Assembly (NCBI RefSeq): GCF_037414475.1
Contig: NZ_CP147913.1
Coordinates: 434,001-498,000, forward strand
Reading direction: 5' to 3'
DNA from: Myxococcus stipitatus
GTDB taxonomy: Bacteria; Myxococcota; Myxococcia; Myxococcales; Myxococcaceae
DNA: 64,000 bases
In this document: positions 41,961 through 50,244 of the stretch, piece by piece
How the letters are laid out: every line of letters begins with the position of its first letter
Position numbering within the stretch: the first letter of the stretch is position 1
Notes under the pieces: model-generated
Seen by the model: the letters and a program-made list of their open reading frames with translations, nothing else
Told to the model about the DNA's origin: nothing
Databases searched by the model: none
Position numbers and translations under genes: made by a program

Positions 41961-43115
41961 TCACTCGTCCAACAGGCTCGACCAGAACCCCACCATCCGG
42001 ACCATGTCCGCGGCCCCTGGCTTCCCGTCCACCTCCGCGTGGCTGATGAGCGGCGTGGAGAGCTGGTGCACCTCCGTGTGGGGCCTCAGCACGTTCGCCA
42101 GCAGCACCGACTCCATCGCGGGAATCACCGTGTCCCCCGCACCATGCAGCAGATAGACGGGCGATGCGGGCGCGGGCGAGCGCGCCGGAGACAGCGAGGG
42201 GTCCGCGGCGAAGGACTGCACGAACGGCAACAACAACGGGCCCAGCGCCGCCACGTTCCGCGTATTCACATACCCCATCAGCGTGGAGGCGGGCTCCGTC
42301 ATGCGGTTCTGCAGCTCGCGCGCCTTGGCGAAGGTCTGCTCGGCCAAGGCCCCGTCGTGCTGCGTCTGATGCGACGCACGCAGGAAGGTGAGGATGCCCT
42401 CGCGCAGCGGCGCCACCTGCTCGGGTGGAACCAGGCGGTCCGCGACGTTGAGCAGGATGATGACGACCCCATAGTCATGCGGTGCCAGGTGAGAGCCATC
42501 CGGCAGCACCCCGCTGCACAGGAACGAGAGCACCCGGGGCAGGTCGCCGTGCCCTCCGAAGGAGAGCGTGGAGGCCACCTGGTCTCGCAGCGCGGGACGG
42601 CCCGCCGCCACCACCGAGAGCCCTCCGGAGAAGCTGATGCCGAACAGGTCCACCTTCCCGCCCGGTGCCAGCTCGTCGCGAGAGAGGGCCCACAGGGCCG
42701 CGTCCTCGATGACGTCCGGGATGCGTGGCGTGATTTCGTAGCGCAGGAGGTCCGGCGGCTCCGGCGTCAGGACCCGCTGTCCCCCCATCGCCAGGTCCTG
42801 CGCCAGCTTGACCAGCCGGGGTTCGTCGATGCCGCCGGCATGCACTCCAGACGTCAGCACCACGGTGTGGCCTCGGACAGCGCGCGGCTGATACAGCCTC
42901 GCGCGGACCTCGCCATGCCTCGTGGGCACCCGAAACTCGCTCGTCTCGAACGGGCTGTTGCGCCATCCCGCGACGGCCCGAGGCACCGTGCCCTGCAGGC
43001 CCGCGGCTCGCATGACGAAGGACAAGCCTCGCAGCCAGTCAGCCCCGAGGAACAGGCACGCGACGAGCACCACCAGCAGGCTGGCCCACAACGTCCGGCG
43101 TGTCGCTCTCTTCAT
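41961..43115 (-). CDS. Membrane-anchored alpha/beta hydrolase
   Basis: 384 residues. A single N-terminal hydrophobic helix (about 9-27) anchors the protein. The alpha/beta-hydrolase core shows the nucleophile elbow GISFSGG (Ser163), a later acidic residue in HGAGDTVIPA and a His in ISHAEVDG. The substrate is not evident. Its start codon overlaps the stop of the hybrid histidine kinase (43112-43115, ATGA), so the two are likely one transcript and the enzyme may be part of the response. Confidence 0.82.
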   Translation of the reverse strand: MKRATRRTLWASLLVVLVACLFLGADWLRGLSFVMRAAGLQGTVPRAVAGWRNSPFETSEFRVPTRHGEVRARLYQPRAVRGHTVVLTSGVHAGGIDEPRLVKLAQDLAMGGQRVLTPEPPDLLRYEITPRIPDVIEDAALWALSRDELAPGGKVDLFGISFSGGLSVVAAGRPALRDQVASTLSFGGHGDLPRVLSFLCSGVLPDGSHLAPHDYGVVIILLNVADRLVPPEQVAPLREGILTFLRASHQTQHDGALAEQTFAKARELQNRMTEPASTLMGYVNTRNVAALGPLLLPFVQSFAADPSLSPARSPAPASPVYLLHGAGDTVIPAMESVLLANVLRPHTEVHQLSTPLISHAEVDGKPGAADMVRMVGFWSSLLDE

Positions 43116-45079
43116 GGAAGCAGATGCTCCACGAAGTCACACAGGCGCTCGCGCTCGAAGGGCTTCTCCAGCAGTCCTCGCGAGTGACGGCCCACGAACT
43201 CTCGCGCCTGCGCGGTGAACGCCCCACCGGTCATCAGCCCCGTGCGCCGCACGAGCTCCGGCAACAGCCGCTCCAGTTCTTCCACGAAGTCCATCCCACT
43301 CATGCCCGGCATCATCAGGTCACACAGGATGGCATCGAACCGCTCGCCGGTGGAGAGCCGGCGAAGGGCCTCGCGCGCATCCTGGACCGAGTGGACCTCG
43401 TACACGTCCCGCACCAACCGCGTCACTGAGTTTCCCACCGAGGGCTCATCGTCGATGAGCAGCAGCCTCCGACGCTCCGCCAGCGCCACCGAGCCCCCGA
43501 GCACCGCCGACTCCGGCGCCGCCACCGTCCCCACCGAGAGGGACGGCAGCACCACGCGGAAGGTGGTCCCCCAATCCAAGGCGCTGCTCACCTCGATGCG
43601 GCCCCCCATCGCCTGCACCAGCGTGTGGCAGATGGACAACCCCAACCCCGTCCCCTCGCCCACCGGCCGCGTCGTGAAGAACGGGTCGAAGATGCGCCGT
43701 TGGACCTCAGGCGTCATGCCCGACCCGTTGTCGGTGACCTCCAGCTCCACCTGGCCCACGCGCCCCGCGCGGAGGCTGACACGCACGCGGTTCTCCTCCG
43801 CGGGACGCGGCGGCAGCGCCTGGAGGGCATTCACCAACAGGTTGAGGACCACCTGCCCCAGCCGCACCTCGTTGCCGTGAACGGGAGGCACCGGCTCCAG
43901 CGAGCACACCACCCGCGCCCGATGCGTCAGCTCGTTGCGCACCAGGCGAAGGGCCCCTTCCACCGCGCGCATCACGTCGACAGGGCCGTGGCGCTCCTCG
44001 TCCCCTCGCGCGAAGGTGCGCAGGTCCCGGACGATGGCGCAGACACGCGCCGCGCCATCCAGCGCCTCGGCCACCACCTCCCGCAACTCCGGGAGCTGCT
44101 CGGTGGACAGCTCCGGCAACGCGAGCAGGTCCCTCACATACGCGAGGTTGGAGCTGACATAGGCCAGCGGGTTGTTGATTTCGTGCGCGACTCCCGCCGC
44201 CAGTGTCCCCACCGACGCCATGCGCTCCGCGAGCAGGAGCTGCGACTCCAGACGCTTGCGGTCGGTGACATCGCGGATGATGCCCACGAGGAAGGTCTCC
44301 CCCGAGCCACTGAACGTCGCCTTCTTCGTCACCAACACTCGGGAGACACCCGTCCTGTCCGTGAGCGTCTCCTCGCTCTCGTCGGGGGTCCCCGTGCGGA
44401 AGACCTGCTCGTCGTTGCGCCAGAAGCTGTCGGCCTCGTGCGTGGGGACGAACTCATGGTCCGACCTGCCCAGCAGTGCCTCCGCGGGATGCCCCATGAC
44501 CCGGCAGAAGGCGCTGTTGAGCGCCACCCAGCGGTGCTGCCGGTCCTTGACGAAGAGCGGCTCGGGGACCGCGTCCAGGGCACTGCGGAGGAACGCACTC
44601 GTGCGCCGCAGCGCGCGCAGGTCATGCTCACCCGTCTCCGTCTCCAACCGCCTTCGCAGCGCCACCAGCCGCGTGCCCCAGCCTTGACCGGGTGACGCAA
44701 CACACTCGTCCGCTCCCGCCTCAGCGAGCGCCTGCGTCTGCGCATCGTCGCGCGACGTCAACACCACCAGATGTGTTCGCGATGCCACCCGGAGCGCGTG
44801 CAGCCGGCGCACACCCTCCAGCACTTCGTCCAGCGAGCCTCCCGCATCCCAGGTGACGAGCAGCCCCTCCTCCACCGGAGCGGCAATCACATCCGTGCCC
44901 GTCACACACAGCACATGGCAGGTCTGTCCCGCTCCAGAGGCGCGAACGGCACGCTCCACCTCATCCGCCACCGCCGCAGGCACCGCCACCAGTGTCGCGA
45001 GCACCGCATCACACTCCTCGGCCCGGGGAGGCCCCGATGTCCCACGGAAACAACCCGAAGACACCCGGGACGATTGCAT
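43112..45079 (-). CDS. Hybrid PAS histidine kinase with C-terminal receiver
   Basis: 655 residues from ATG 45079; a longer upstream frame has no supporting site. Residues 20-145 are a degenerate receiver-like module (HLVVLTSRDDAQTQALAEAG). A PAS domain follows (ALDAVPEPLFVKDRQHRWVA...GHPAEALLGRSDHEF). The HisKA box is GVAHEINNPLAYV (His299), then ATPase motifs (NLLVNALQ, DNGSGM, GTGLGLS). The last 115 residues are a receiver with LIDDEPS and ILCDLMMPG (phospho-Asp). No membrane helix, so it is a cytosolic sensor. It is coupled to the hydrolase gene by a 4-bp overlap. Confidence 0.9.
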   Translation of the reverse strand: MQSSRVSSGCFRGTSGPPRAEECDAVLATLVAVPAAVADEVERAVRASGAGQTCHVLCVTGTDVIAAPVEEGLLVTWDAGGSLDEVLEGVRRLHALRVASRTHLVVLTSRDDAQTQALAEAGADECVASPGQGWGTRLVALRRRLETETGEHDLRALRRTSAFLRSALDAVPEPLFVKDRQHRWVALNSAFCRVMGHPAEALLGRSDHEFVPTHEADSFWRNDEQVFRTGTPDESEETLTDRTGVSRVLVTKKATFSGSGETFLVGIIRDVTDRKRLESQLLLAERMASVGTLAAGVAHEINNPLAYVSSNLAYVRDLLALPELSTEQLPELREVVAEALDGAARVCAIVRDLRTFARGDEERHGPVDVMRAVEGALRLVRNELTHRARVVCSLEPVPPVHGNEVRLGQVVLNLLVNALQALPPRPAEENRVRVSLRAGRVGQVELEVTDNGSGMTPEVQRRIFDPFFTTRPVGEGTGLGLSICHTLVQAMGGRIEVSSALDWGTTFRVVLPSLSVGTVAAPESAVLGGSVALAERRRLLLIDDEPSVGNSVTRLVRDVYEVHSVQDAREALRRLSTGERFDAILCDLMMPGMSGMDFVEELERLLPELVRRTGLMTGGAFTAQAREFVGRHSRGLLEKPFERERLCDFVEHLLP

Positions 45080-45122
45080 CGTTCCGAGCCCCCAACGGTC
45101 AACGGCGTTCCCCAGCCGACAG

Positions 45123-46079
45123 TCAGGCACCCTTCGGTCGCGAGGCCTTGGAGACCCGTCGGGTCGCGGCTGCCACCACTCGCGGTCCCACACGGCAGGC
45201 GGGCAGCAACGCGCACCGCTCGCAGTTCTCCACGACAGGTCGCGAGGGGCACGCCCCGCTCATCCCGTAGTGACACAGGGCGAAGTCGTAGCGGACAGGG
45301 TCCTGCGCATCGAGCACACGCAGCGCGGCCGTCACCTCTTCCGCCGTGCGCCACGTCAAGTCCGTGCGCTGGGTGAGGCCCAGGTGTCCCGAGATACGCC
45401 CGATGTGCGTATCCAGGGGAATCACCAGCGCTGACGGGGGCACCCGCTTCCAGATGCCGAAGTCCACCGCGTCCGGGCCGCGGACCATCCAGCGCAGGAA
45501 GAGGTTCAAGCGCTTGGCGGCCCCCGGCCCCAGCGGCGAGGGCAGCAGGTGGTGCAGGCCTCGCTCTGGCCCCATCGCGGCGCGCAACGGCTCCATGGGG
45601 ACACGCCGCAGCGCGGTGGTGAACGCGCTCAGGGCACCGTGCATCCCGCCCTCTTCCGTGAGCCCCTGGACGAAGAGGGACTCGAGCGTCCCGTGCTCCC
45701 GCAGCACGCGCCCCATGCCCAGCAGGAGCACGGCGACGTCGGTGCCCACGTTGAAGCGATAGACGAAGCCCTCCAGCAAGGACCTGGCACCCGGGACATC
45801 CAGCGCGCGGACGAACGCGGCCGGAGAGTCCCCCATCCGGCGCAACAGGGAGTCCACCTTGGGGCGGAACAGGTCCGCGCGCCCATAAGCGAGCGCGGCG
45901 GCGAGCAGCGCGCTCACCTCGATGTCGCGGGGGTCCTTGTAGCGGTGGGGAAACTCCACCGGGTCGAAGCCGATGCGGGCTCGAGCGTCGGTGGCCGCCA
46001 GGAAGGCATCAAGCCGGGCGCGCAGGTGGTCGGCGGCCCGGGGGCTCAATCCTGGGGACGGCTTCGAACGGCGTGTCAC
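45123..46079 (-). CDS. TIGR02757 (DUF2400) family protein
   Basis: 318 residues from GTG 46079 with GGGAGC upstream; the longer frame to 46190 would run through a strong hairpin, so the shorter start is preferred. Characteristic segments are PHRYKDPRDIEVSALLAAAL, LNLFLRWMVRGPDAVDFGIW and VIPLDTHIGRI. It ends with a four-Cys loop (CHYGMSGACPSRPVVENC, CALLPAC) like the Fe-S loop of HhH-GPD DNA glycosylases, to which the family is distantly related. A DNA-repair-like role is plausible but unproven. Confidence 0.85.
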   Translation of the reverse strand: MTRRSKPSPGLSPRAADHLRARLDAFLAATDARARIGFDPVEFPHRYKDPRDIEVSALLAAALAYGRADLFRPKVDSLLRRMGDSPAAFVRALDVPGARSLLEGFVYRFNVGTDVAVLLLGMGRVLREHGTLESLFVQGLTEEGGMHGALSAFTTALRRVPMEPLRAAMGPERGLHHLLPSPLGPGAAKRLNLFLRWMVRGPDAVDFGIWKRVPPSALVIPLDTHIGRISGHLGLTQRTDLTWRTAEEVTAALRVLDAQDPVRYDFALCHYGMSGACPSRPVVENCERCALLPACRVGPRVVAAATRRVSKASRPKGA

Positions 46080-46126
46080 GTCGGGGCTCCCAAATGCTCC
46101 TGGAACGGCGGCCCGCCGCCCACGCT

Positions 46127-46150
46127 TCCCGGGACCTGTTCGTCCCGGGA
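46127..46150 (-). terminator. Terminator-like hairpin after the M28 peptidase gene
   Basis: A perfect 9-bp inverted repeat (TCCCGGGAC and GTCCCGGGA) with a 6-nt loop, about 55 bp beyond the peptidase stop, next to a second GGCGGCCCGCCGCC palindrome. There is no T tract. It sits between two same-strand genes and supports a transcript boundary. Confidence 0.5.
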
Positions 46151-46205
46151 GTCTCACGCCCCCTCCCATGCGGGAAGGGGCGCGGGGCATCCTACGACAT
46201 CGCGA

Positions 46206-48224
46206 CTACGGATTGACCGCGAACACCAGGTCGTCGTGGTCGTCGTAGGAGGTGGTGCCACACGGCGCGGCGCTGCCGTTGTAGCGGAAGCGGGCGCGCA
46301 CGGCCTGGAGTTGACCGGCGGGCAACGTGTACGTGGCCGACAGCGTCTGCTGGCCCGTCGCGGTCGCCGAGAGGGTGGCGATCTTCGTCCACACCGGGCT
46401 GTTGGCGTTCGCCGTGTAGTAGAGGTCCAGCTTGTCCGGGCGGATGGCGAAGACCCAGACGGTGGCCTCGACGCGAACCACCTCGCCCGGGGCGAAGGGC
46501 GCGCCGCTCACCGTGGACACCTTGATGCGGTCGTTGGACTCGTCGGTGTGGTACGCGCCGGAGACGCCGTCCGCGCACGAGTTGTTGATGGTGTTGGGCG
46601 CGTTCTGCTCGGGCCCCAGTCCCGCGCGGCCGTTGAGCAGCGTGGTGGAGTCACACATGTTGGACACGTTGGAGCAGCGCGGCGCGCGCAGCACCGTGTC
46701 GAAAATCGCGTTGCTGCTGGCGTTGCTGCTCGTCACCGTCGCGGCGGTGCTGGTGGTGTTGTTTCCGATGAGGTCATACGCCTTCGCGACGATGGTGTGG
46801 CTGCCGTTGGCGACGGCCGCGGAGTTCCACGACGCCGAATACGGAGACGTGGTGGCGGTCCCCACGATGTTGCCATCCACGAGGAACTCCACGCGGCCGA
46901 TGCCCGTGTTGTCGGCCGCGGTGGCGGACAGCGTGACGGTGCCCGTCACGGAGGCGCCATCCAACGGGCCCGTCAGCGCCACGGTCGGAGGGATGCTGTC
47001 GGAGAGCGTCGCGGTGCCCTTGGCCAGCTCCGCCACGTACGCGCCCGCCATCTTCGCGAACTTGAGCGCGTGCGTCGCGGTGTTGTTGCTGCGCGCCAGC
47101 GTGTCGTCGGCCGAGTGGATGGCCGGGTTGTGCTGGCCCATCAGCGCCTCGAAGGGCATGGACGCGGCGAAGCCCGCGCTGTTCCACGACGCGTGGTCCG
47201 AGCAGCCGTAACCACACGACGAGTTGGTCCACGTCACGCCCGAAACGTAGGTGCTGATGAGGTTACCGACGAAGGCGTTCTGCGCCGCGTTGGTGAAGTC
47301 CGTCATCAGCGCGATGTCGACGGTGGAGCCCTTGTAGTTCGTCATGTCCAGTTGGAGCACGCCGATGACGTTCGCACCCGAATTCTTGTGCGAGTCGGCG
47401 ATCTCCTTGGAGCCGCGCAGGCCCACTTCCTCGGCGGCGTAGGCCATGAACTTCACCGTCTTGGCCGGCTTGTACCCGGTGGCCATCGCCACGCGAATGA
47501 CCTCGGACAGCGTCGCGATACCCGACGCGTCGTCATCCGCGCCCGGAGCCCCGCCACTCGAGAGGTTGGTGGAGTCCAGGTGCCCGCCCAGGACGACAAT
47601 CTCCGAGGGCGTCGTGGTGCCCTGGATGGTGAGGATGACGGACGGCTGTGCGAACGCGGCGTGGGTGAACAACTCCACCGTCACGTCGCCACCGGCCTGC
47701 GCGCGCGCCCCCGCGTACCCTTCCCACTGGCTCTTGATCCAGTTGGCAGCCTGCACACCCGTGGTGGAGGTGTAGTAGCGCGTGGTGTAGCTGGAGAGGT
47801 GGGTGATGCTGGCCAGGATGTTGGACTCGGCCATGCCGGAGATGAGCGTGTTGACCACCGGGGCGTTGTCGAGCGTGTAGTTGACCGCCAGGGAGCTGGG
47901 AACCAACGCCGCGCCGCCAGAGGACAGCTCTGAGAGGGCCGCGGCCTCCGTGTCGTGGTAGAGGAAGCCGCCACAGCGGTTGAGCTTGTCGTGCATCACC
48001 CGGGAGACGCGGTCGATCTGCGACTCGGGAATCTTCAGCGCGACGACCCCGCCCTTCTGCCCCGCCAGCGACGGCGTCTTCGCCCCCGCGACGATGAACG
48101 CGGCGTTCACCTCCGAAAGAGCGTCGGAGCCGAGGGTGATCCACACCTCTCGCTCCGGCGCCTTCGCGTACGCCGAGACACAACCAAGCATCATCACCAA
48201 CGAAGCCATTCGCTTCATGTGCAT
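46206..48224 (-). CDS. Secreted M28 aminopeptidase with Ig-like domain
   Basis: 672 residues from ATG 48224 (GAGGAGG upstream; the next ATG is two codons later). A signal peptide ends near AYAKA (about 20). The M28 zinc site is visible as VVLGGHLDST (His), PGADDDASG (bridging Asp), YAAEEVGLRGSKE (Glu pair) and LQLDMTNYKG (Asp). An Ig/PKD-like domain follows (PPTVALTGPLDGASVTGTVT), then a C-terminal beta domain (about 545-672) with two Cys near ARFRYNGSAAPCG. It is probably a secreted leucine-type aminopeptidase used for nutrient capture. No MYXO-CTERM. Confidence 0.9.
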   Translation of the reverse strand: MHMKRMASLVMMLGCVSAYAKAPEREVWITLGSDALSEVNAAFIVAGAKTPSLAGQKGGVVALKIPESQIDRVSRVMHDKLNRCGGFLYHDTEAAALSELSSGGAALVPSSLAVNYTLDNAPVVNTLISGMAESNILASITHLSSYTTRYYTSTTGVQAANWIKSQWEGYAGARAQAGGDVTVELFTHAAFAQPSVILTIQGTTTPSEIVVLGGHLDSTNLSSGGAPGADDDASGIATLSEVIRVAMATGYKPAKTVKFMAYAAEEVGLRGSKEIADSHKNSGANVIGVLQLDMTNYKGSTVDIALMTDFTNAAQNAFVGNLISTYVSGVTWTNSSCGYGCSDHASWNSAGFAASMPFEALMGQHNPAIHSADDTLARSNNTATHALKFAKMAGAYVAELAKGTATLSDSIPPTVALTGPLDGASVTGTVTLSATAADNTGIGRVEFLVDGNIVGTATTSPYSASWNSAAVANGSHTIVAKAYDLIGNNTTSTAATVTSSNASSNAIFDTVLRAPRCSNVSNMCDSTTLLNGRAGLGPEQNAPNTINNSCADGVSGAYHTDESNDRIKVSTVSGAPFAPGEVVRVEATVWVFAIRPDKLDLYYTANANSPVWTKIATLSATATGQQTLSATYTLPAGQLQAVRARFRYNGSAAPCGTTSYDDHDDLVFAVNP

Positions 48225-48403
48225 GGGGCTCCTCCTCTTCCGGGAGGTCTGCGCTGCTGGATGGACCACAAACGGGAACTATTCGCGACAAAGCAGCGAA
48301 TGACGAATACTCTGCGTAAACATTTCCCGTGGGTCAATCCTCAAAACACCCACAACACAGAAAAGCAGTATCAATACCCCAGACACGAACCGCGGGTTGT
48401 TGG
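48225..48403 (-). promoter_or_regulatory. A/T-rich upstream region of the M28 peptidase gene
   Basis: 179 bp between the peptidase start and the end of the His-rich MogA gene. It is markedly poorer in GC than its surroundings (for example 48340-48385, with AAAACACCCACAACACAG). It must contain the peptidase promoter; hexamers were not fixed. Confidence 0.45.
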
Positions 48404-49834
48404 CTAACGAGTGAGCTCTCGCACTGCGTGGCCCAGCTCGGGGAGGATGAGCGCGTCGAGCGCGAGGCGCGCGGCCTGCGGTGAGCCGGGAAGCGCGAAG
48501 ATCATCATTCCCTGATACGTGCCTGCGGTCGCTCGCGACATCATCGCGGCGCTGCCAATCTGGCGGTACGACAACATCCGGAAGAGTTCACCGAAGCCGG
48601 GCAGTTCCTTCTCGAACAAGGCCCGAAGCGTTTCCACGGTGGTGTCTCGCCGGCCGATGCCAGTGCCTCCTGTGAAGAGCAGTGCCCGTGCACCCGCGGC
48701 CTGGGCTTCCGCCACCGCGCCCCGAATGGCTTCCGGGTCGTCCTTCACGACGAGGTATCCAGCGATGTTGTGTCCCGCGGACTCCAACCCGTCCCGTAGG
48801 ACCTTGCCGCTGGCATCACGCGCGGCGTCACGGCTGTCCGAGCACGTCACCACGAAAGCACTGACATGCACCGGAGCCCGAGCCTTGTGCTCATGAGGCA
48901 CCGCCCCCACCGCGCCACCGGGACCGTGGTCGTGGCCATGTGAATGGCCGTGGTCGTGCCGCCCATGGTCATGACCGTGGTCGTGTGAATGACCGTGGTC
49001 GTGTGAATGACCGTGGTCGTGTGAATGACCGTGGTCGTGCCGCCCATGGTCATGACCGTGGTCGTGTGAATGACCGTGGTCGTGTGAATGACCGTGGTCG
49101 TGTGAATGACCGTGGTCGTGTGAATGACCGTGGTCGTGTGAATGACCGTGGTCGTGTGAATGACCGTGGTCATGGTCGTGTGAGTGACCGTGGCCATGCT
49201 GATGCCCATGGTCCTGGCCGTGGACGCGACCGTGGTCACGTCCATGCGCGTGGCCATGGTCATGCCCATGCACGTGACCGTGGTCATGCCCATGGTCGTG
49301 GCCGTGGTCGTGTGAATGACCGTGCGCGTTCCCCTGACCGTGGTCGTGCGAGTGCCCATGACCGTGGTCACGTCCGTGCGTGTGACCGTGGTCCTGCGGA
49401 TCGCCATGTTCGTGACCATGCGCGTGGCGGTCGCCCTGTTCGTGACCGTGCTCATGGCGGTGGCCGTGGTCATGCCCGTGCCCCGGCTCCTGCCCTGCCC
49501 CGTGTGAGTGGGCGTGGCCGCGGGCATGTGCGCTCACGTGCTCGTGACCGTGGGTATGGCCGTGGTCATGTTCCGGCGCGTGGGAGTGCGCGTGCTCGTG
49601 AGCATGGACATGTCCGTGCTCGTGAGTGTGCGTGTGCTCGTGCGAGTGCGTCACCCCGTCGTGCTCGTGCACATGCGCATGGCCGTGCTCATGCGGATGG
49701 GCGTGCTCGTGCTCGTGTCGATGTGTATGGATGTGAGCAGGCCCCGCCCCGTGCTCATGAGCATGGTCGGTGCCGTGGTCATGCCCGTGCCCATCGCCAT
49801 GACGGTGGTCATGATCGTGTCCGTCGTGTGCCAT
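48404..49834 (-). CDS. MogA/MoaB-like domain with a very long His-rich N-terminal extension
   Basis: 476 residues. Residues 1-315 are almost wholly His, Asp, Gly, Ser and Glu in [10 protein letters not shown] and HEH units; residues 324-476 are a MogA/MoaB (molybdopterin adenylyltransferase) domain with [22 protein letters not shown] and [14 protein letters not shown]. MogA-type proteins adenylate molybdopterin, MoaB-type are close relatives. The His tract could bind many Ni, Zn, Cu or Co ions. It lies directly downstream of a Rieske protein gene (26 bp). A His-rich arm of this size on a MogA fold is unusual. The start is set by the ATG after the Rieske stop. Confidence 0.88.
   Translation of the reverse strand: MAHDGHDHDHRHGDGHGHDHGTDHAHEHGAGPAHIHTHRHEHEHAHPHEHGHAHVHEHDGVTHSHEHTHTHEHGHVHAHEHAHSHAPEHDHGHTHGHEHVSAHARGHAHSHGAGQEPGHGHDHGHRHEHGHEQGDRHAHGHEHGDPQDHGHTHGRDHGHGHSHDHGQGNAHGHSHDHGHDHGHDHGHVHGHDHGHAHGRDHGRVHGQDHGHQHGHGHSHDHDHGHSHDHGHSHDHGHSHDHGHSHDHGHSHDHGHSHDHGHDHGRHDHGHSHDHGHSHDHGHSHDHGHDHGRHDHGHSHGHDHGPGGAVGAVPHEHKARAPVHVSAFVVTCSDSRDAARDASGKVLRDGLESAGHNIAGYLVVKDDPEAIRGAVAEAQAAGARALLFTGGTGIGRRDTTVETLRALFEKELPGFGELFRMLSYRQIGSAAMMSRATAGTYQGMMIFALPGSPQAARLALDALILPELGHAVRELTR
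48946..49161. repeat. Minisatellite in the His-rich coding region
   Basis: Nine identical 18-bp units (GACCGTGGTCGTGTGAAT) occur as three copies (48973-49026) and six copies (49054-49161), each group preceded by a 27-bp variant unit (48946-48972 and 49027-49053). The whole 81-bp segment 48946-49026 is therefore duplicated almost perfectly as 49027-49107 (one mismatch). On the minus strand each 18-bp unit encodes one HSHDHG, so copy-number change stays in frame. Confidence 0.93.
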
Positions 49835-49860
49835 GAAGGTAACTCCCGTCCAGCGAATGC

Positions 49861-50178
49861 TCAGGGATTGTCGGGGAGGTCGACGACGAGCGCGCCGTCC
49901 TGGACCTCCACCACCACTGTCGGCTGGTCATCACAGACCCCCGGGGAGGTCTCGTTCCGGCCCGTGTCCATGTCGAACCCGACCTCGTGACACGGGCAGA
50001 CGACCATGTTGTCCTCGATGCGACCACCGGAGAGCAGACACCCCGCGTGGTTGCACCAATCATCAAGGCCCTTGTATCGGCCGTGAATCTTCGCGATGCA
50101 GACGTTGCGCTTGCCCACTTCGTAGCCGCGCATTTCCTTTTCGGCGAAGTCCGCCGGTCCGAGCTTGATCTTCGTCAT
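49861..50178 (-). CDS. Rieske [2Fe-2S] protein
   Basis: 105 residues from ATG 50178. The cluster ligands are Cys42/His44 (WCNHAGC) and Cys61/His64 (CPCHEVGF), the CxH plus CxxH pattern of small soluble Rieske ferredoxins that feed oxygenases or act as nitrite-reductase small-subunit-like electron carriers. The intervening [12 protein letters not shown] is typical. It is divergent from polX (66 bp) and followed by the His-rich MogA gene (26 bp), likely as one transcript. The partner enzyme is not in the window. Confidence 0.9.
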   Translation of the reverse strand: MTKIKLGPADFAEKEMRGYEVGKRNVCIAKIHGRYKGLDDWCNHAGCLLSGGRIEDNMVVCPCHEVGFDMDTGRNETSPGVCDDQPTVVVEVQDGALVVDLPDNP

Positions 50179-50244
50179 TCGCGCTCTTTTCCCACAACCC
50201 GGCGCGGCCTGCACCCCCGTTCCCCGGGCATTAACATCCTCCTC

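Noticed and set aside
46080..46190. Longer N-terminus of the TIGR02757 protein
   Set aside because: The added residues are Gly/Arg-rich, the region contains a terminator-like hairpin, and GTG 46079 has its own ribosome site.
45549..47933. A long plus-strand open frame across the TIGR02757 and M28 genes
   Set aside because: The translation is Arg/Gly/His-rich and runs antisense through two well-supported genes and a hairpin; it is an artefact of third-position G/C.
48946..49161. CRISPR-like array
   Set aside because: The 18-bp units are directly adjacent with no spacers and are translated in frame as HSHDHG; this is a coding minisatellite.
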